A stretch of DNA of 37,928 nt from Chloroflexota bacterium (GCA_002716645.1 PBBR01000022.1:40280-78207); one strand, 5' to 3'. Counted from the stretch's first letter, positions 16,274-24,830 are shown. The notes: generated by a model from the letters alone, not told the origin. Translations and numbers: made by a program.

Positions 16274-18328
16274 TTAGTCCCCTAGACTGTCAGCCAATAA
16301 TTCCAGTACGTCTTTGCTTTGTTTAGAATCTGCCTGTCCCTTAGACTGGATGCCTTCAGTCAGCATTTGCAGACAGAATGGACAAGATACCCCCACGGTA
16401 TCAGCTTCAGTTTCCAAGAATTGGTCGGTTCTTACGTGGTTAATGCGATCTCCTTGACTCTCCTCTATCCACATATGGCCACCACCTGCTCCGCAGCAAA
16501 ATCCTCTTTCTCTGCATCTGGACCCAATTTCGACCAACTTGAGGCCAGGTATAGACCGTGCTACATTTCTAGGTTCGTCGTACACACCATTGTGCCGGCC
16601 CAGATAGCATGAATCGTGATATGCCACAGTTGCATCTATCATCTTTATAGGTTTTATGTCGCCTTTATTAATGAGTGCATCCACGAATTGGCTGTAGTGA
16701 AGTACTTCGTAGTCGCCGCCGAATTGTGGGTATTCGTTTCTTATCGTGTTAAAACAGTGTGGACAAATCGTTACAATTTTTTTGATGTTATATTGGTTCA
16801 TTGTTTCTATATTTTGTTGAGCCATTATTTGGAATAAATATTCATTTCCCATTCTTCTAGCAGGGTCCCCAGTGCAAGTCTCTTCTTCTCCTAATATGGC
16901 GAAATCTACGTTAGCCGCTTTGAGGACTTTTACCATAGAGCGAGCAATCCCTTGGCTCCTTTGTTCTAGTGCCGATGTGCAACCTACCCAGAATAATATC
17001 TCTGCATCAGGATGATCTGCTATCGTTGGTACATCTAGGCCCTCAGCCCAGTCCGTCCTAGAGAACTGGGTTCCTCTCCAAGGGTGCCCTCTTTGTTCCA
17101 TACTTAGCAACGCGTTCATACCAGTTTCTGGGATCTTGGATTCTTCTAGTACTAGGTTGCGTCGTATGTCGATAATCGTAGGAACATGTTCTACTACTAC
17201 CGGGCATTCCTCCATGCAAGCACCGCAAGAAACGCAATCCCATATAGCCTGTTCTGGTATAGCATGATCGATTAAGGGTTGAGGCTCTATGTGCTCTGCG
17301 TCAGGAGCTCCTTGATGTCCTATGGATATCATGTGTTCTTTGAGGTTTTCTACAATGTGCATAGGGGATAAAATTTTGCCCGTAATGTTTGCGGGGCAAG
17401 CATCGGTACATCTTCCACAAACAGCGCAGGCGTAACCATCCAAAAGTTGCTTCCATGTGAAGTCCTGGACTCTACCTGCTCCAAAGCGGGGGGTATTTTC
17501 TAAGTCTATGGTAGGTAATGTGCCTCGAGGTTCTAGGGATCGGAAATAAGCATTAAGTGGGGCTGCAACCATGTGTATATGCTTAGAGAATGGTATATAA
17601 ATTGCAAAGGATAATATGACAAGCAAGTGTAGCCACCACATAGCCTCATGTAGCACTATCGCTACGCTTTGGGTGACACCTACGGCTGCAATACCGTTTG
17701 CTAGTAATCCACCGATGATCACGTGTGCCTCAGGGCCGTCGTAACCAGAAGCTACGTATAATGAATGTACTAATAGCGTGACAACCATCAGAGCTGCGGT
17801 TAAGGCTACTACTATTACAGCGTCTATATTGCGTGTGAGGTCAAAACTCAGCCTGTGTGGTTTGACCAACCAACGGCGTGTAAGTCCCCAGCCTAAGGCA
17901 ACTAGAATGATAGCTGCGAATATATCCAAGTATGCGCTGAATATCATGACTCCTGTGGTCGTTAGAATGGTTTTGGATAATTCAGGCCAGATTGAGTCTC
18001 CGAATATAAATAATGCGTAGCTAGCAGTAAATGACATGAACCCCCAAAATATCGATGCATGTCCTAAGCCTGCTAGATCGATTTTTCGGCTACGGGGATC
18101 AATTGATCCGACTCTTTGTAAAACCTTCCTTTGTCCGAATACTATTGATATCGCTCCAGTTAGCCTTCTCCAGGGCTGATCAAAACGGGCGGTCGATTTG
18201 CCTTGTGAAATCAACCAGAAAACTCGTTTATGCAATAGAAGCGATGAGAGTATGACAGTGATCAGTAGACCAGCGTAAACACCTGCCCACGCGGGTAGTA
18301 TTCCAAAAAAATCTTGTGGCGGTACCAT
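16274..18328 (-). CDS. Membrane-bound Fe-S oxidoreductase, EMO/DUF224-like
   Basis: The 684-residue protein has about five or six membrane helices in residues 10-250 with histidines that could bind heme b (NarI-like part). Two [4Fe-4S] ferredoxin clusters follow (C301, C304, C307, C311 and C365, C368, C371, C375), then two cysteine-rich CCG-type domains. The second is complete (C574, C611-C612, C649, C652). In the first, the middle motif reads C-T-G at C485 (with C450, C522 and C525). This architecture matches the family that includes the ETF:(methyl)menaquinone oxidoreductase EMO and HdrD-like proteins. Such enzymes pass electrons from acyl-CoA dehydrogenases, through ETF, to quinone. No ETF genes are in the window, so the partner is inferred. 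Confidence 0.85.
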   Translation of the reverse strand: MVPPQDFFGILPAWAGVYAGLLITVILSSLLLHKRVFWLISQGKSTARFDQPWRRLTGAISIVFGQRKVLQRVGSIDPRSRKIDLAGLGHASIFWGFMSFTASYALFIFGDSIWPELSKTILTTTGVMIFSAYLDIFAAIILVALGWGLTRRWLVKPHRLSFDLTRNIDAVIVVALTAALMVVTLLVHSLYVASGYDGPEAHVIIGGLLANGIAAVGVTQSVAIVLHEAMWWLHLLVILSFAIYIPFSKHIHMVAAPLNAYFRSLEPRGTLPTIDLENTPRFGAGRVQDFTWKQLLDGYACAVCGRCTDACPANITGKILSPMHIVENLKEHMISIGHQGAPDAEHIEPQPLIDHAIPEQAIWDCVSCGACMEECPVVVEHVPTIIDIRRNLVLEESKIPETGMNALLSMEQRGHPWRGTQFSRTDWAEGLDVPTIADHPDAEILFWVGCTSALEQRSQGIARSMVKVLKAANVDFAILGEEETCTGDPARRMGNEYLFQIMAQQNIETMNQYNIKKIVTICPHCFNTIRNEYPQFGGDYEVLHYSQFVDALINKGDIKPIKMIDATVAYHDSCYLGRHNGVYDEPRNVARSIPGLKLVEIGSRCRERGFCCGAGGGHMWIEESQGDRINHVRTDQFLETEADTVGVSCPFCLQMLTEGIQSKGQADSKQSKDVLELLADSLGD

Positions 18329-18401
18329 TTGTGTCTCCCTGTATCGATTGGAGGCTTTAAGTGATATGAATACAGGATAGCATACTAGTAAACTTATCGG
18401 G

Positions 18402-18447
18402 TTGAGAACTCATATATCATTTCTATTTCTTTTAGAATTGTTACAAT
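18402..18447 (+). promoter_or_regulatory. Candidate promoter region of the ABC exporter gene
   Basis: TACAAT at 18442-18447 ends six bases before the ATG at 18454, and no ribosome binding site is seen before that ATG. This is the spacing expected for a leaderless mRNA. No convincing -35 box stands at the matching distance. A TTGAGA at 18402-18407 is too far away. Confidence 0.3.
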
Positions 18448-18453
18448 ATTGGC

Positions 18454-20325
18454 ATGGAGACAAGAGCGGTGGCTTCTAACCAGGAACAACTAGTATCGGA
18501 TCAACGATTGGGATGGCGTATTGCGTCCAGTTTTGGGCCGTATTCATACCAAATATGCCTTGTTGGAGGGCTGATATTACTATCAGCTGGATTGGGTGTT
18601 GTAAATCCGCTATTAATACGGGTAGTGTTTGATTATGCTCTGTTCCCGAGTTCTGGAATACCAGATTTGGACTTGCTTTGGATAATCGCTGGGGTAATGG
18701 CCGGTGTTATCGTTGTTACTAGCTTTATAGGCATAGCTCAGACTTATTTGACGAATACTGTAGGTCAAAAGGTCATGCGTGACCTTAGAAATAGACTCTT
18801 CAACCATTTGCAAAGTCTGTCTCTAGGCTTTTTTACTGATACTAGGACAGGAGAAATACAATCTAGGGTTTCTGACGATGTAGGTGGTGTTCAAAATGTG
18901 GTTACAAGTACTGTGACCGACATAATCTCTAATGTTGTGATATTGATCAGTACCGTTGTTGCAATGGCAATCTTATCAATTGAACTAACAATAGTTGCAG
19001 TTGGCGTTGTACCGATATTCGCTGTAATTACAAAAAAGATTGGTGAGCGCCGTCGTACGGCATCAAGGGCTGTTCAGAAGTCGACCGCTGATATGACAGC
19101 AATTACTCAAGAAACATTATCAGTGTCTGGTGTAATGCTTACTAAGCTTTTTGGACGACAAAGTCGGGAAGCTGGTCGGTTTGAATCTGAAAGTCAAAAT
19201 CTATCCGATTTGATAATACGTAGAGAAATGACAGGGCAATCAGTGTGGGCTATTATGCAGGCATTTTTCTCAATATCTCCGGTGATGATATATGTTTTAG
19301 CGGGTTATATGCTGACAGGTGTAGGGGATAACGATATTTCAGCAGGAGTGATAGTGGCTTTTACGACTCTTCAATCTAGACTCTATTTCCCTATAGTTAC
19401 TCTTCTGCGAGTCAGTGTGAACCTACAATCGTCTTTAGCATTGTTTGAACGTATATTTGGATATCTAGATTTAGACCCTGACATTGCTGATTCAGACTTT
19501 TCCGTAGTTCTTCCTCCAGACAAAGTTTTAGGGCAAGTGCGATTTCAATCAGTCAGTATGAGATATGAAGCAAGTAGATATTCTGATGGTGGAGAACTGG
19601 AAAATGCGGCAGAAGCTTGGGCTTTAGAGGATGTATCTTTCGATATACAACCTGGACAGTTAGTAGCACTAGTTGGCCCTAGTGGAGCTGGTAAGACAAC
19701 CATATCCTATCTTTTGACAAGATTATATGACCCTACAAAAGGCTTGATAAGCATTGATGGTTATGATTTGAAATCTATTAAACTTAAATCTATATCTGAA
19801 ATCATAGGATATGTATCCCAAGAGAGTTATCTTTTTCATGCAACCATAAAAGAGAATTTGTTATACGGTCGTCCAGAAGCAAACGAACAAGATGTTTACG
19901 AAGCTGCTAGAGCTGCGAATATCCACGACCGAATAATGGAGTTCCCTGAACAATATAATACAGTGGTTGGCGAGAGAGGCTACCGTCTATCTGGAGGCGA
20001 ACGTCAGCGATTGGCAATAGGTCGGGTAATTTTACATCAACCTAGGATTTTAATACTAGATGAGGCAACTTCCGCTCTAGATACTGGCAGTGAGAGGCTT
20101 ATTCAGCAAGCATTGCAGCCTCTAATGAAAGGAAGGACAACAATAGCGATTGCCCATCGGTTGTCTACGATACTGGCAGCGGACGTTATATACTTCATAG
20201 ATCATGGGAGAATAATAGAATCAGGCTCGCACTCTGATCTTGTAGTCCGTAAAGGATTCTATTACGAGTTGTACCAACAGCAATTTATGGAACCGAACCA
20301 CCAATCTCAACCTGGTAACGTATAG
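18454..20325 (+). CDS. ABC exporter, fused permease and ATPase (MDR/MsbA type)
   Basis: A half-transporter of 623 residues: six membrane helices in about residues 30-330, then the nucleotide-binding domain. Walker A is GPSGAGKT at 408-415, the signature is LSGGERQRLAIGR, Walker B is ILILDEATSALD, and the H-loop is IAHRLST. It should work as a homodimer exporting lipids, drugs or peptides, and the substrate cannot be read from sequence. There is a small insert between the membrane part and Walker A (SRYSDGGELENAAEAWAL). It is transcribed divergently from the Fe-S oxidoreductase and convergently with the LLM monooxygenase. No specific partner gene is adjacent. Confidence 0.93.
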   Translation: METRAVASNQEQLVSDQRLGWRIASSFGPYSYQICLVGGLILLSAGLGVVNPLLIRVVFDYALFPSSGIPDLDLLWIIAGVMAGVIVVTSFIGIAQTYLTNTVGQKVMRDLRNRLFNHLQSLSLGFFTDTRTGEIQSRVSDDVGGVQNVVTSTVTDIISNVVILISTVVAMAILSIELTIVAVGVVPIFAVITKKIGERRRTASRAVQKSTADMTAITQETLSVSGVMLTKLFGRQSREAGRFESESQNLSDLIIRREMTGQSVWAIMQAFFSISPVMIYVLAGYMLTGVGDNDISAGVIVAFTTLQSRLYFPIVTLLRVSVNLQSSLALFERIFGYLDLDPDIADSDFSVVLPPDKVLGQVRFQSVSMRYEASRYSDGGELENAAEAWALEDVSFDIQPGQLVALVGPSGAGKTTISYLLTRLYDPTKGLISIDGYDLKSIKLKSISEIIGYVSQESYLFHATIKENLLYGRPEANEQDVYEAARAANIHDRIMEFPEQYNTVVGERGYRLSGGERQRLAIGRVILHQPRILILDEATSALDTGSERLIQQALQPLMKGRTTIAIAHRLSTILAADVIYFIDHGRIIESGSHSDLVVRKGFYYELYQQQFMEPNHQSQPGNV

Positions 20326-20359
20326 GGTGGAGATTTATGAATCTGAGTCTGACTGAAGG

Positions 20360-21373
20360 TTAACTGTTTTTCTTGACTCGGGGTATTACTTCTTTTCCAA
20401 GTAGCTCTATCTGTTTTAGAACCTGACTTTGCTCCATTCCGGGCCACTGCATTCTGAATATTAAGTAGTTAGCGTCTAATTCCTCTTCGTAGCGCTGGAT
20501 TTCACTGACGACTTCATCTGGTGAGCCAAGTAGAAATCTGTCCTTAGCCAGATCTTGGTAAGGGACAGAGAAACTCTCTTCCCCCGGAAGGGCCTTATCT
20601 TGACCCCAGTCGGCATACGCTTTGTATTTTGATGCCAGATAGGGTTCACTTTCTATAAACGCGGTCTCCCTATTGTCAGCTATATATAATTCCCGCATCA
20701 TTGGTAAAGTGTCTGGAATAGGATTGTTGGCCTTTATCAAAGTTGCTTTATAGTCAGTCCACTGCTCGGATATCATTGGAATAGTAGCGTGTGGATTGAT
20801 GATCCACGGATATCCCCATCTGGCGGCTCGGCGTATCGCGACGCCGTTATTAGCTGCTACCCATATAGGTGGATGGGGCAACTGGACTGGTCTCGTAGCC
20901 GGTGTGATCTTAGGTACTTGGTAATACTGTCCTTGAAATTCTACTTCTTCCTTTCCCCACAGAAGTTTCATGATTTCAAGAGATTCCTTTAAACGCCCTA
21001 CTCTCTCATGGCTCTGGATGCCAAATGCGGCGTATTCTTCGTCTCGATATCCTAGTCCGACCCCGAATATAAATTTTCCGTTACAGATCGCATCCATGGT
21101 TGCCACACTTTCGGCTAATTCTACTGGGTTTAGAAGAGGAACTAATATTATAGTTGCAGCAACTTCCATGTCCCCTGCTTCTGCAGCTAGGCGAGCCAAT
21201 AATGGGAAGCTCGTGCTCATTTGGTATGGGGCGGCAAGGTAGTGTTGTCCTGTGCATATTAAATCAAAGCCAGCTTCTCGAGCAGCTCTTACTTGCTCTA
21301 CACTGTCTTGAATTTTGCTAGGCATTGACTCTCCGGGTAGATATTGGTTGGTGACGAAGAAACCTAATTTCAT
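20360..21373 (-). CDS. LLM-class flavin-dependent oxidoreductase (luciferase-like)
   Basis: The 337-residue TIM-barrel enzyme belongs to the bacterial luciferase-like monooxygenase family, which uses reduced FMN or F420. Family blocks seen are MKLGFFVTNQYLP, CTGQHYLAAPYQMSTSFPLLARLAA, GKFIFGVGLGYRDEEYAAFG, RVGRLKESLEIMKLLWG, PPIWVAANNGVAIRRAARWG and the late FLLGSPDEVVSEIQRYEE. The substrate is unknown. SAR202 genomes are known for many paralogues of this family, thought to oxidise recalcitrant organic matter, which fits the lineage guess. It is divergent from the FAH-family gene. Confidence 0.88.
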   Translation of the reverse strand: MKLGFFVTNQYLPGESMPSKIQDSVEQVRAAREAGFDLICTGQHYLAAPYQMSTSFPLLARLAAEAGDMEVAATIILVPLLNPVELAESVATMDAICNGKFIFGVGLGYRDEEYAAFGIQSHERVGRLKESLEIMKLLWGKEEVEFQGQYYQVPKITPATRPVQLPHPPIWVAANNGVAIRRAARWGYPWIINPHATIPMISEQWTDYKATLIKANNPIPDTLPMMRELYIADNRETAFIESEPYLASKYKAYADWGQDKALPGEESFSVPYQDLAKDRFLLGSPDEVVSEIQRYEEELDANYLIFRMQWPGMEQSQVLKQIELLGKEVIPRVKKNS

Positions 21374-21493
21374 TAGATGCCTCTTTCAATTGATATTATG
21401 TGTAGACTAACAGGGATATTTCTGTATGAATAGATATATTCTGTACAACTTATTTGAGCTAACATAACCACATAATTGATAGCTTTTCAAGTC

Positions 21494-21522
21494 TTGTCCC
21501 TTGATTGTCTGTTAGTTAAACT
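21494..21522 (+). promoter_or_regulatory. Candidate promoter of the FAH-family gene
   Basis: TTGTCC at 21494-21499 and TAAACT at 21517-21522 are separated by 17 bases, in the 189-base divergent gap between the LLM and FAH-family genes. An AAGGAAGGGA ribosome binding site follows, just before the ATG at 21563. Confidence 0.35.
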
Positions 21523-21562
21523 GGCCGCGAAGTCAAATTGTTTTTAAGGAAGGGAAAACCAT

Positions 21563-22360
21563 ATGAAAATTGCTCGCTTTCGAGACGGTAAGAGGGTAGT
21601 GTATGGAGTTTTGCAGGGGGATAAGCTCGTTGAAATACGAGGGAGTATATTTTCAAAATTTCGGATGACTGATACTGCGCATGAACTGTCGAAAGTAAGA
21701 TTGTTACCTCCGACTGATCCTATGGAGATTTGGTGTCCCGGCTTGAACTTTCTGGAGCATTTGGAGTTCGCTGGGCAGGTATTAGGCCAGGACACACCAC
21801 CTATCCCTACGCAACCACAACCGTGGAGGAAAGGGAGAAATGCATTGACAGGTCCTAGTGATCCGATAATTATTCCCTCGGATTCTGAAGGGGATGTCCA
21901 TTATGAAGGTGAAGCTGTCGCAGTAATAGCAAAAGATTGTCGGAGGGTGACACCCCAGGAAGCTGGCAGGTTTATTCTGGGTTATACATGCGGAAACGAC
22001 GTCAGTGACAGGACGTGGCAAGGGAAAGATTGGTCTTTCTGGAGAGCAAAGGGAGCCGATACTTTCGCTCCTGTTGGGCCTTGGATAGAGACAGACATTG
22101 ATCCTACCGAATTAGATTTAATGGTAAGAATAAATTCAGAGCTAGTGCAGAGTTGTAATACGAGAGATATGCTGTTCACTTTTCCGGAGATAGTGAGCTG
22201 CATTAGTCAGCAAGTTACATTGAGACCGGGCGATTTGGTGTTTTCTGGAGCAACAGGAGTAACTATTGCAATTAAGCCCGGGGATAAGGTTGAAGTGGAT
22301 ATACCCGGGATAGGAGTTCTGGAAAATAACGTTGAGTTAGAATTCGACTCGCGCCGTTAG
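21563..22360 (+). CDS. Fumarylacetoacetate hydrolase family protein
   Basis: The 265-residue protein has the FAH fold. The metal ligands are Glu115 and Glu117 (VHYEGEAVAVI) and Asp146 (YTCGNDVSDR). KGADTFAPVGPW and the C-terminal PGDLVFSGATGV...IKPGDKVEVDIPGIG block are also present. Members hydrolyse or decarboxylate beta-diketo or 2-oxo acids, for example acylpyruvates, oxaloacetate, or intermediates of aromatic catabolism. The substrate is open. The divergent LLM monooxygenase suggests a role in breaking down oxidised organic compounds. The start is firm: an ATG with a strong ribosome binding site and the family N terminus MKIARF. Confidence 0.92.
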   Translation: MKIARFRDGKRVVYGVLQGDKLVEIRGSIFSKFRMTDTAHELSKVRLLPPTDPMEIWCPGLNFLEHLEFAGQVLGQDTPPIPTQPQPWRKGRNALTGPSDPIIIPSDSEGDVHYEGEAVAVIAKDCRRVTPQEAGRFILGYTCGNDVSDRTWQGKDWSFWRAKGADTFAPVGPWIETDIDPTELDLMVRINSELVQSCNTRDMLFTFPEIVSCISQQVTLRPGDLVFSGATGVTIAIKPGDKVEVDIPGIGVLENNVELEFDSRR

Positions 22361-22369
22361 GGTAAGTTA

Positions 22370-23188
22370 CTAGATGTTTTCATCGTTGGTGCTATGCGGA
22401 TTGTAATGGATCACCTTTTCGCATTGTTGGGTTGCCAAGGTTATGCAATTACTTTCTACCCGTGACGGCTGACTGGAGATGCACAGTACGACCCAGAGTC
22501 CAGCTTTGGACTCTCTAATGAGTCTTGCTACAACTTCCTTATAGTTGTTATCAAGTAGTTGAATAGGCAACGCTGCGAATTTCCCTTCTAATACGTCTAA
22601 AATTGGAAGTGTAGCTGCTAGGTAATCAGCATGTTTCATCATGCCTAGGATATCGTCTGGAACTATGGGGTCTATATCAGTGTTCAATGTGATAATCGTT
22701 ACCACTTTTTCCCGAGCGTTGAACGCTTTCACATATGTAAGGGTCTTCTCGATCTGTATGGCATGATTAGATTCGTGATTCGAGAATCGTTCAAGAAGCT
22801 CGATCATGTTCAGTGCGGGAAATGTATTATATGTATTTTCGGGTGTGGCTTCACGGAGTAGTTGTTCTTCCGACATTGATTCTATTAGTGTCTTAAATCG
22901 TAAAAACGTTTGGTCAAGATGAGATATATCTAATTTTAATTTTTCTGCACGGCTGGTAAATGGTGGGAATAAGTGAGCGGCTCCTTGTGAGATGGACTCG
23001 AGGGTATCTACAAAGCCTTCTGAATCCAAATGTTTTATCACATCCCACACTGACCACCTAGTGCCCAGAAAAGCATCTTCAGGATCCAGGTCGGATAAGG
23101 ATTTGTGGAGCGCAGCATGACCTTTGTCTAGGTTTTCTAAAACTTTAAGTTTTCGTTTTGATAGGCTTAAATCTGAGTTAGTTGACAT
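22370..23188 (-). CDS. DinB-like protein with unknown C-terminal domain
   Basis: Residues 1-150 look like a DinB/YfiT four-helix bundle, with TRWSVWDVIKHL and NHESNHAIQIE supplying a likely metal triad (His53, His138, His142). DinB-type proteins include thiol transferases that use mycothiol or bacillithiol. Residues of about 160-272 form an alpha/beta segment (VVTIITLNTDI, HADYLAATLPILDVL, KAGLWVVLCISSQ) that I cannot assign. It has one or two cysteines near the end. It starts 15 bases after the stop of the UGSC selenoprotein, so it is probably in the same transcript and may serve the same chemistry. No strong ribosome binding site is seen. Function is unknown. Confidence 0.65.
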   Translation of the reverse strand: MSTNSDLSLSKRKLKVLENLDKGHAALHKSLSDLDPEDAFLGTRWSVWDVIKHLDSEGFVDTLESISQGAAHLFPPFTSRAEKLKLDISHLDQTFLRFKTLIESMSEEQLLREATPENTYNTFPALNMIELLERFSNHESNHAIQIEKTLTYVKAFNAREKVVTIITLNTDIDPIVPDDILGMMKHADYLAATLPILDVLEGKFAALPIQLLDNNYKEVVARLIRESKAGLWVVLCISSQPSRVESNCITLATQQCEKVIHYNPHSTNDENI

Positions 23189-23203
23189 AAGATATTTCTG
23201 AAC

Positions 23204-23734
23204 TTATTTATCTTCAGATGCAATCATTTGAATTAGTTGCTTCGATATATCTGTGGCTGCTTTGGCTCCTTCAACTTCTTCTTCTTCACCCTTGGGCTGA
23301 GAGTAAACGAGTATCCTCAAATCTGGAACCCCTAGTGCGTTGCATTGAGCTCTTGCGGCTTTTTCAAATACGTTGTGTGATATGACTATAGCGGGTACAC
23401 CTGTTCTCTCTAGGTTTATACCGTCTCGCACGGAGCCGGATGTACATGATCCTCAAGCACATACACCGACTATAGCTAAATCAGCTGATGACAGACTGTC
23501 TATGTCCTCTGATGACGCAGGTGCGAAAGTATTGGGCTTTATGATTTGCATAGTCTCAGTAGGTTCTAGGACGGATTTGATTTCAGATTCTAGGTTATTC
23601 CAGAAAGGTAAAACCGATACGTGGCCGTTAAATAGAAAGGCAACTTTACCCCCTCTGGGGGTGGATATCGGTGTGATGTCGGGATCGAATGATGCTTCCT
23701 TACCTATAGGGCTGTGTAATATTATTTCGGACAT
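23204..23734 (-). CDS. UGSC-family selenoprotein (in-frame TGA = selenocysteine)
   Basis: Two half-frames, 23453-23734 and 23204-23431, are one 176-residue gene. The first ends ...GVCA at a TGA (23453-23455), and the same frame continues GSCTSGSVRDGINLERTGVPAIVI without any other stop. With TGA read as selenocysteine the centre is C92-A-U94-G-S-C97, the U-G-S-C signature of the UGSC (seleno)protein family known from marine metagenomes. Residues 29-36 (GKVAFLFN) begin an alpha/beta fold, and the segment after the motif (RTGVPAIVISHNVFEKAARAQCNALGVPDLRI) is the conserved part. A SECIS-like hairpin follows the TGA. The ATG has GAGAGG eight bases upstream, while the second half has no start of its own. 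The biochemical function is unknown. A redox role is inferred from the Sec/Cys motif. Confidence 0.88.
23421..23433 (-). promoter_or_regulatory. Bacterial SECIS-like hairpin
   Basis: Reading the minus strand after the TGA, CCGT (23433-23430), a loop GCGAG (23429-23425) and ACGG (23424-23421) form a short stem-loop. The loop begins 24 bases after the UGA and its first base is G. Both fit bacterial SECIS elements recognised by SelB. The stem is only four pairs long, so folding should be verified. Confidence 0.55.
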
Positions 23735-23759
23735 GAAGTATACCTCTCAATATCACAAA

Positions 23760-24830
23760 TTATGGTTTCACTATCGCTTTAGTTTGTAGGTGTCCGCCTG
23801 CTTCCATCCAACCGTGTGTAACTGCACAAAATCCAGATCCAGAACCCCACCCTCCAGCAACTGCTATTAAGAGCTTCTCGGGTTCTCGTAAAGCAGGTAC
23901 CATAGCTCTGTCGTCATTAGCGTCAACAACGCTGGCCCAATGGAATGGATGGCCAGGATTCAAAAATTGGCAGGATTTCATTAAACCAACTGGTTTCACA
24001 GCTAATTGAGCCAGTTCCTTTCGTATCAGGTCTTTATTATACCCTTCGGAGGCGAGTTTCTGCGCGGTCATCGGTCCTATGACTAGGAGTATCTGTCCTC
24101 CCCCATTCATAGTCGAGCTCCCAGCGGTAGCTGTGCTATCTGCGATGACTTTCAGTATGTCAGTGGCCGACAGGATGTAGCCTGATCCAGTTGCTATGTG
24201 ATGTGGAGCTTCGCACGCGAATACAGAAGCGCAGGAGGCGTCTTTGGTAAATCCCATTTCTTCGTGTATTGATTCCCATGGATTATTGTGAGGGTCTTCA
24301 GCTATGCAAAACGTATACTTTCCTGGGTGTCCGATTGTAGCCCTATCAATCTCTCCCGGGTACCCTCCACCTAGATTCCATAATATTAAACGCACAGCTC
24401 TACCTACCACTGCGCTAGAGCGTGAGCCTCCACCGAACACGTTATCCCCATAATTGAAATCTAGTTCGTCAACTATGGGGCCACTTACTATAGTGAGGGG
24501 CGCCACGCAGTTAGTCGTTGCCTGGACCCCGTTTAAATTAAAAGAATCTTCTAATAGTCCCTCTAAAGCTGCTATTACAACTGGCACGTGATGTGGCTTG
24601 CAGCCAGCCATGACACAGTTGACAGCGATCTTCTCTATTGAGGCTATTCTGTTCTTAGGAGGGACTATGCCAATTATTTCTTGTGGATCTCTGCCTAAAT
24701 ATTCTAGGACAGCATTAACTAGATTGGTGGTAGGAGGGATTACGGGTAGCCCGTCAGTCCATCCCAGGTCATACATACGTTCATGCGCATCTTCAAGATT
24801 TGCGACCGAAACAGGCTCTGTTATATCCAT
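23760..24830 (-). CDS. WTDGLP-motif protein, partner of the UGSC selenoprotein
   Basis: A 356-residue protein with the motif WTDGLPVIPPT at residues 24-34, then VPPKNRIASIEKIAVNCVMAGCKPHHVPVVIAAL (read in two halves, with Cys72 and Cys77), NCVAPLTIVSGPI, a glycine-rich FGGGSRSSAVVGRAVRL and NLGGGYPGEIDRATIGHPGKYTFCIAED. From memory, this type of protein accompanies, or is fused to, UGSC-type domains in other genomes. Here it precedes the selenoprotein by 25 bases in the same direction. It has several conserved-looking cysteines but no known cofactor motif. Function is unknown, and a joint redox or thiol-linked enzyme with the UGSC protein is a reasonable inference. The start is an ATG with GGAGGC just upstream. 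Confidence 0.8.
   Translation of the reverse strand: MDITEPVSVANLEDAHERMYDLGWTDGLPVIPPTTNLVNAVLEYLGRDPQEIIGIVPPKNRIASIEKIAVNCVMAGCKPHHVPVVIAALEGLLEDSFNLNGVQATTNCVAPLTIVSGPIVDELDFNYGDNVFGGGSRSSAVVGRAVRLILWNLGGGYPGEIDRATIGHPGKYTFCIAEDPHNNPWESIHEEMGFTKDASCASVFACEAPHHIATGSGYILSATDILKVIADSTATAGSSTMNGGGQILLVIGPMTAQKLASEGYNKDLIRKELAQLAVKPVGLMKSCQFLNPGHPFHWASVVDANDDRAMVPALREPEKLLIAVAGGWGSGSGFCAVTHGWMEAGGHLQTKAIVKP

Noticed and set aside
23453..23734. A separate 93-residue gene ending at the TGA, with a second 75-residue gene at 23204-23431
   Set aside because: Both lie in one frame split only by TGA, the second has no start signal, and the joined product carries the U-G-S-C motif. They are treated as one selenoprotein gene.
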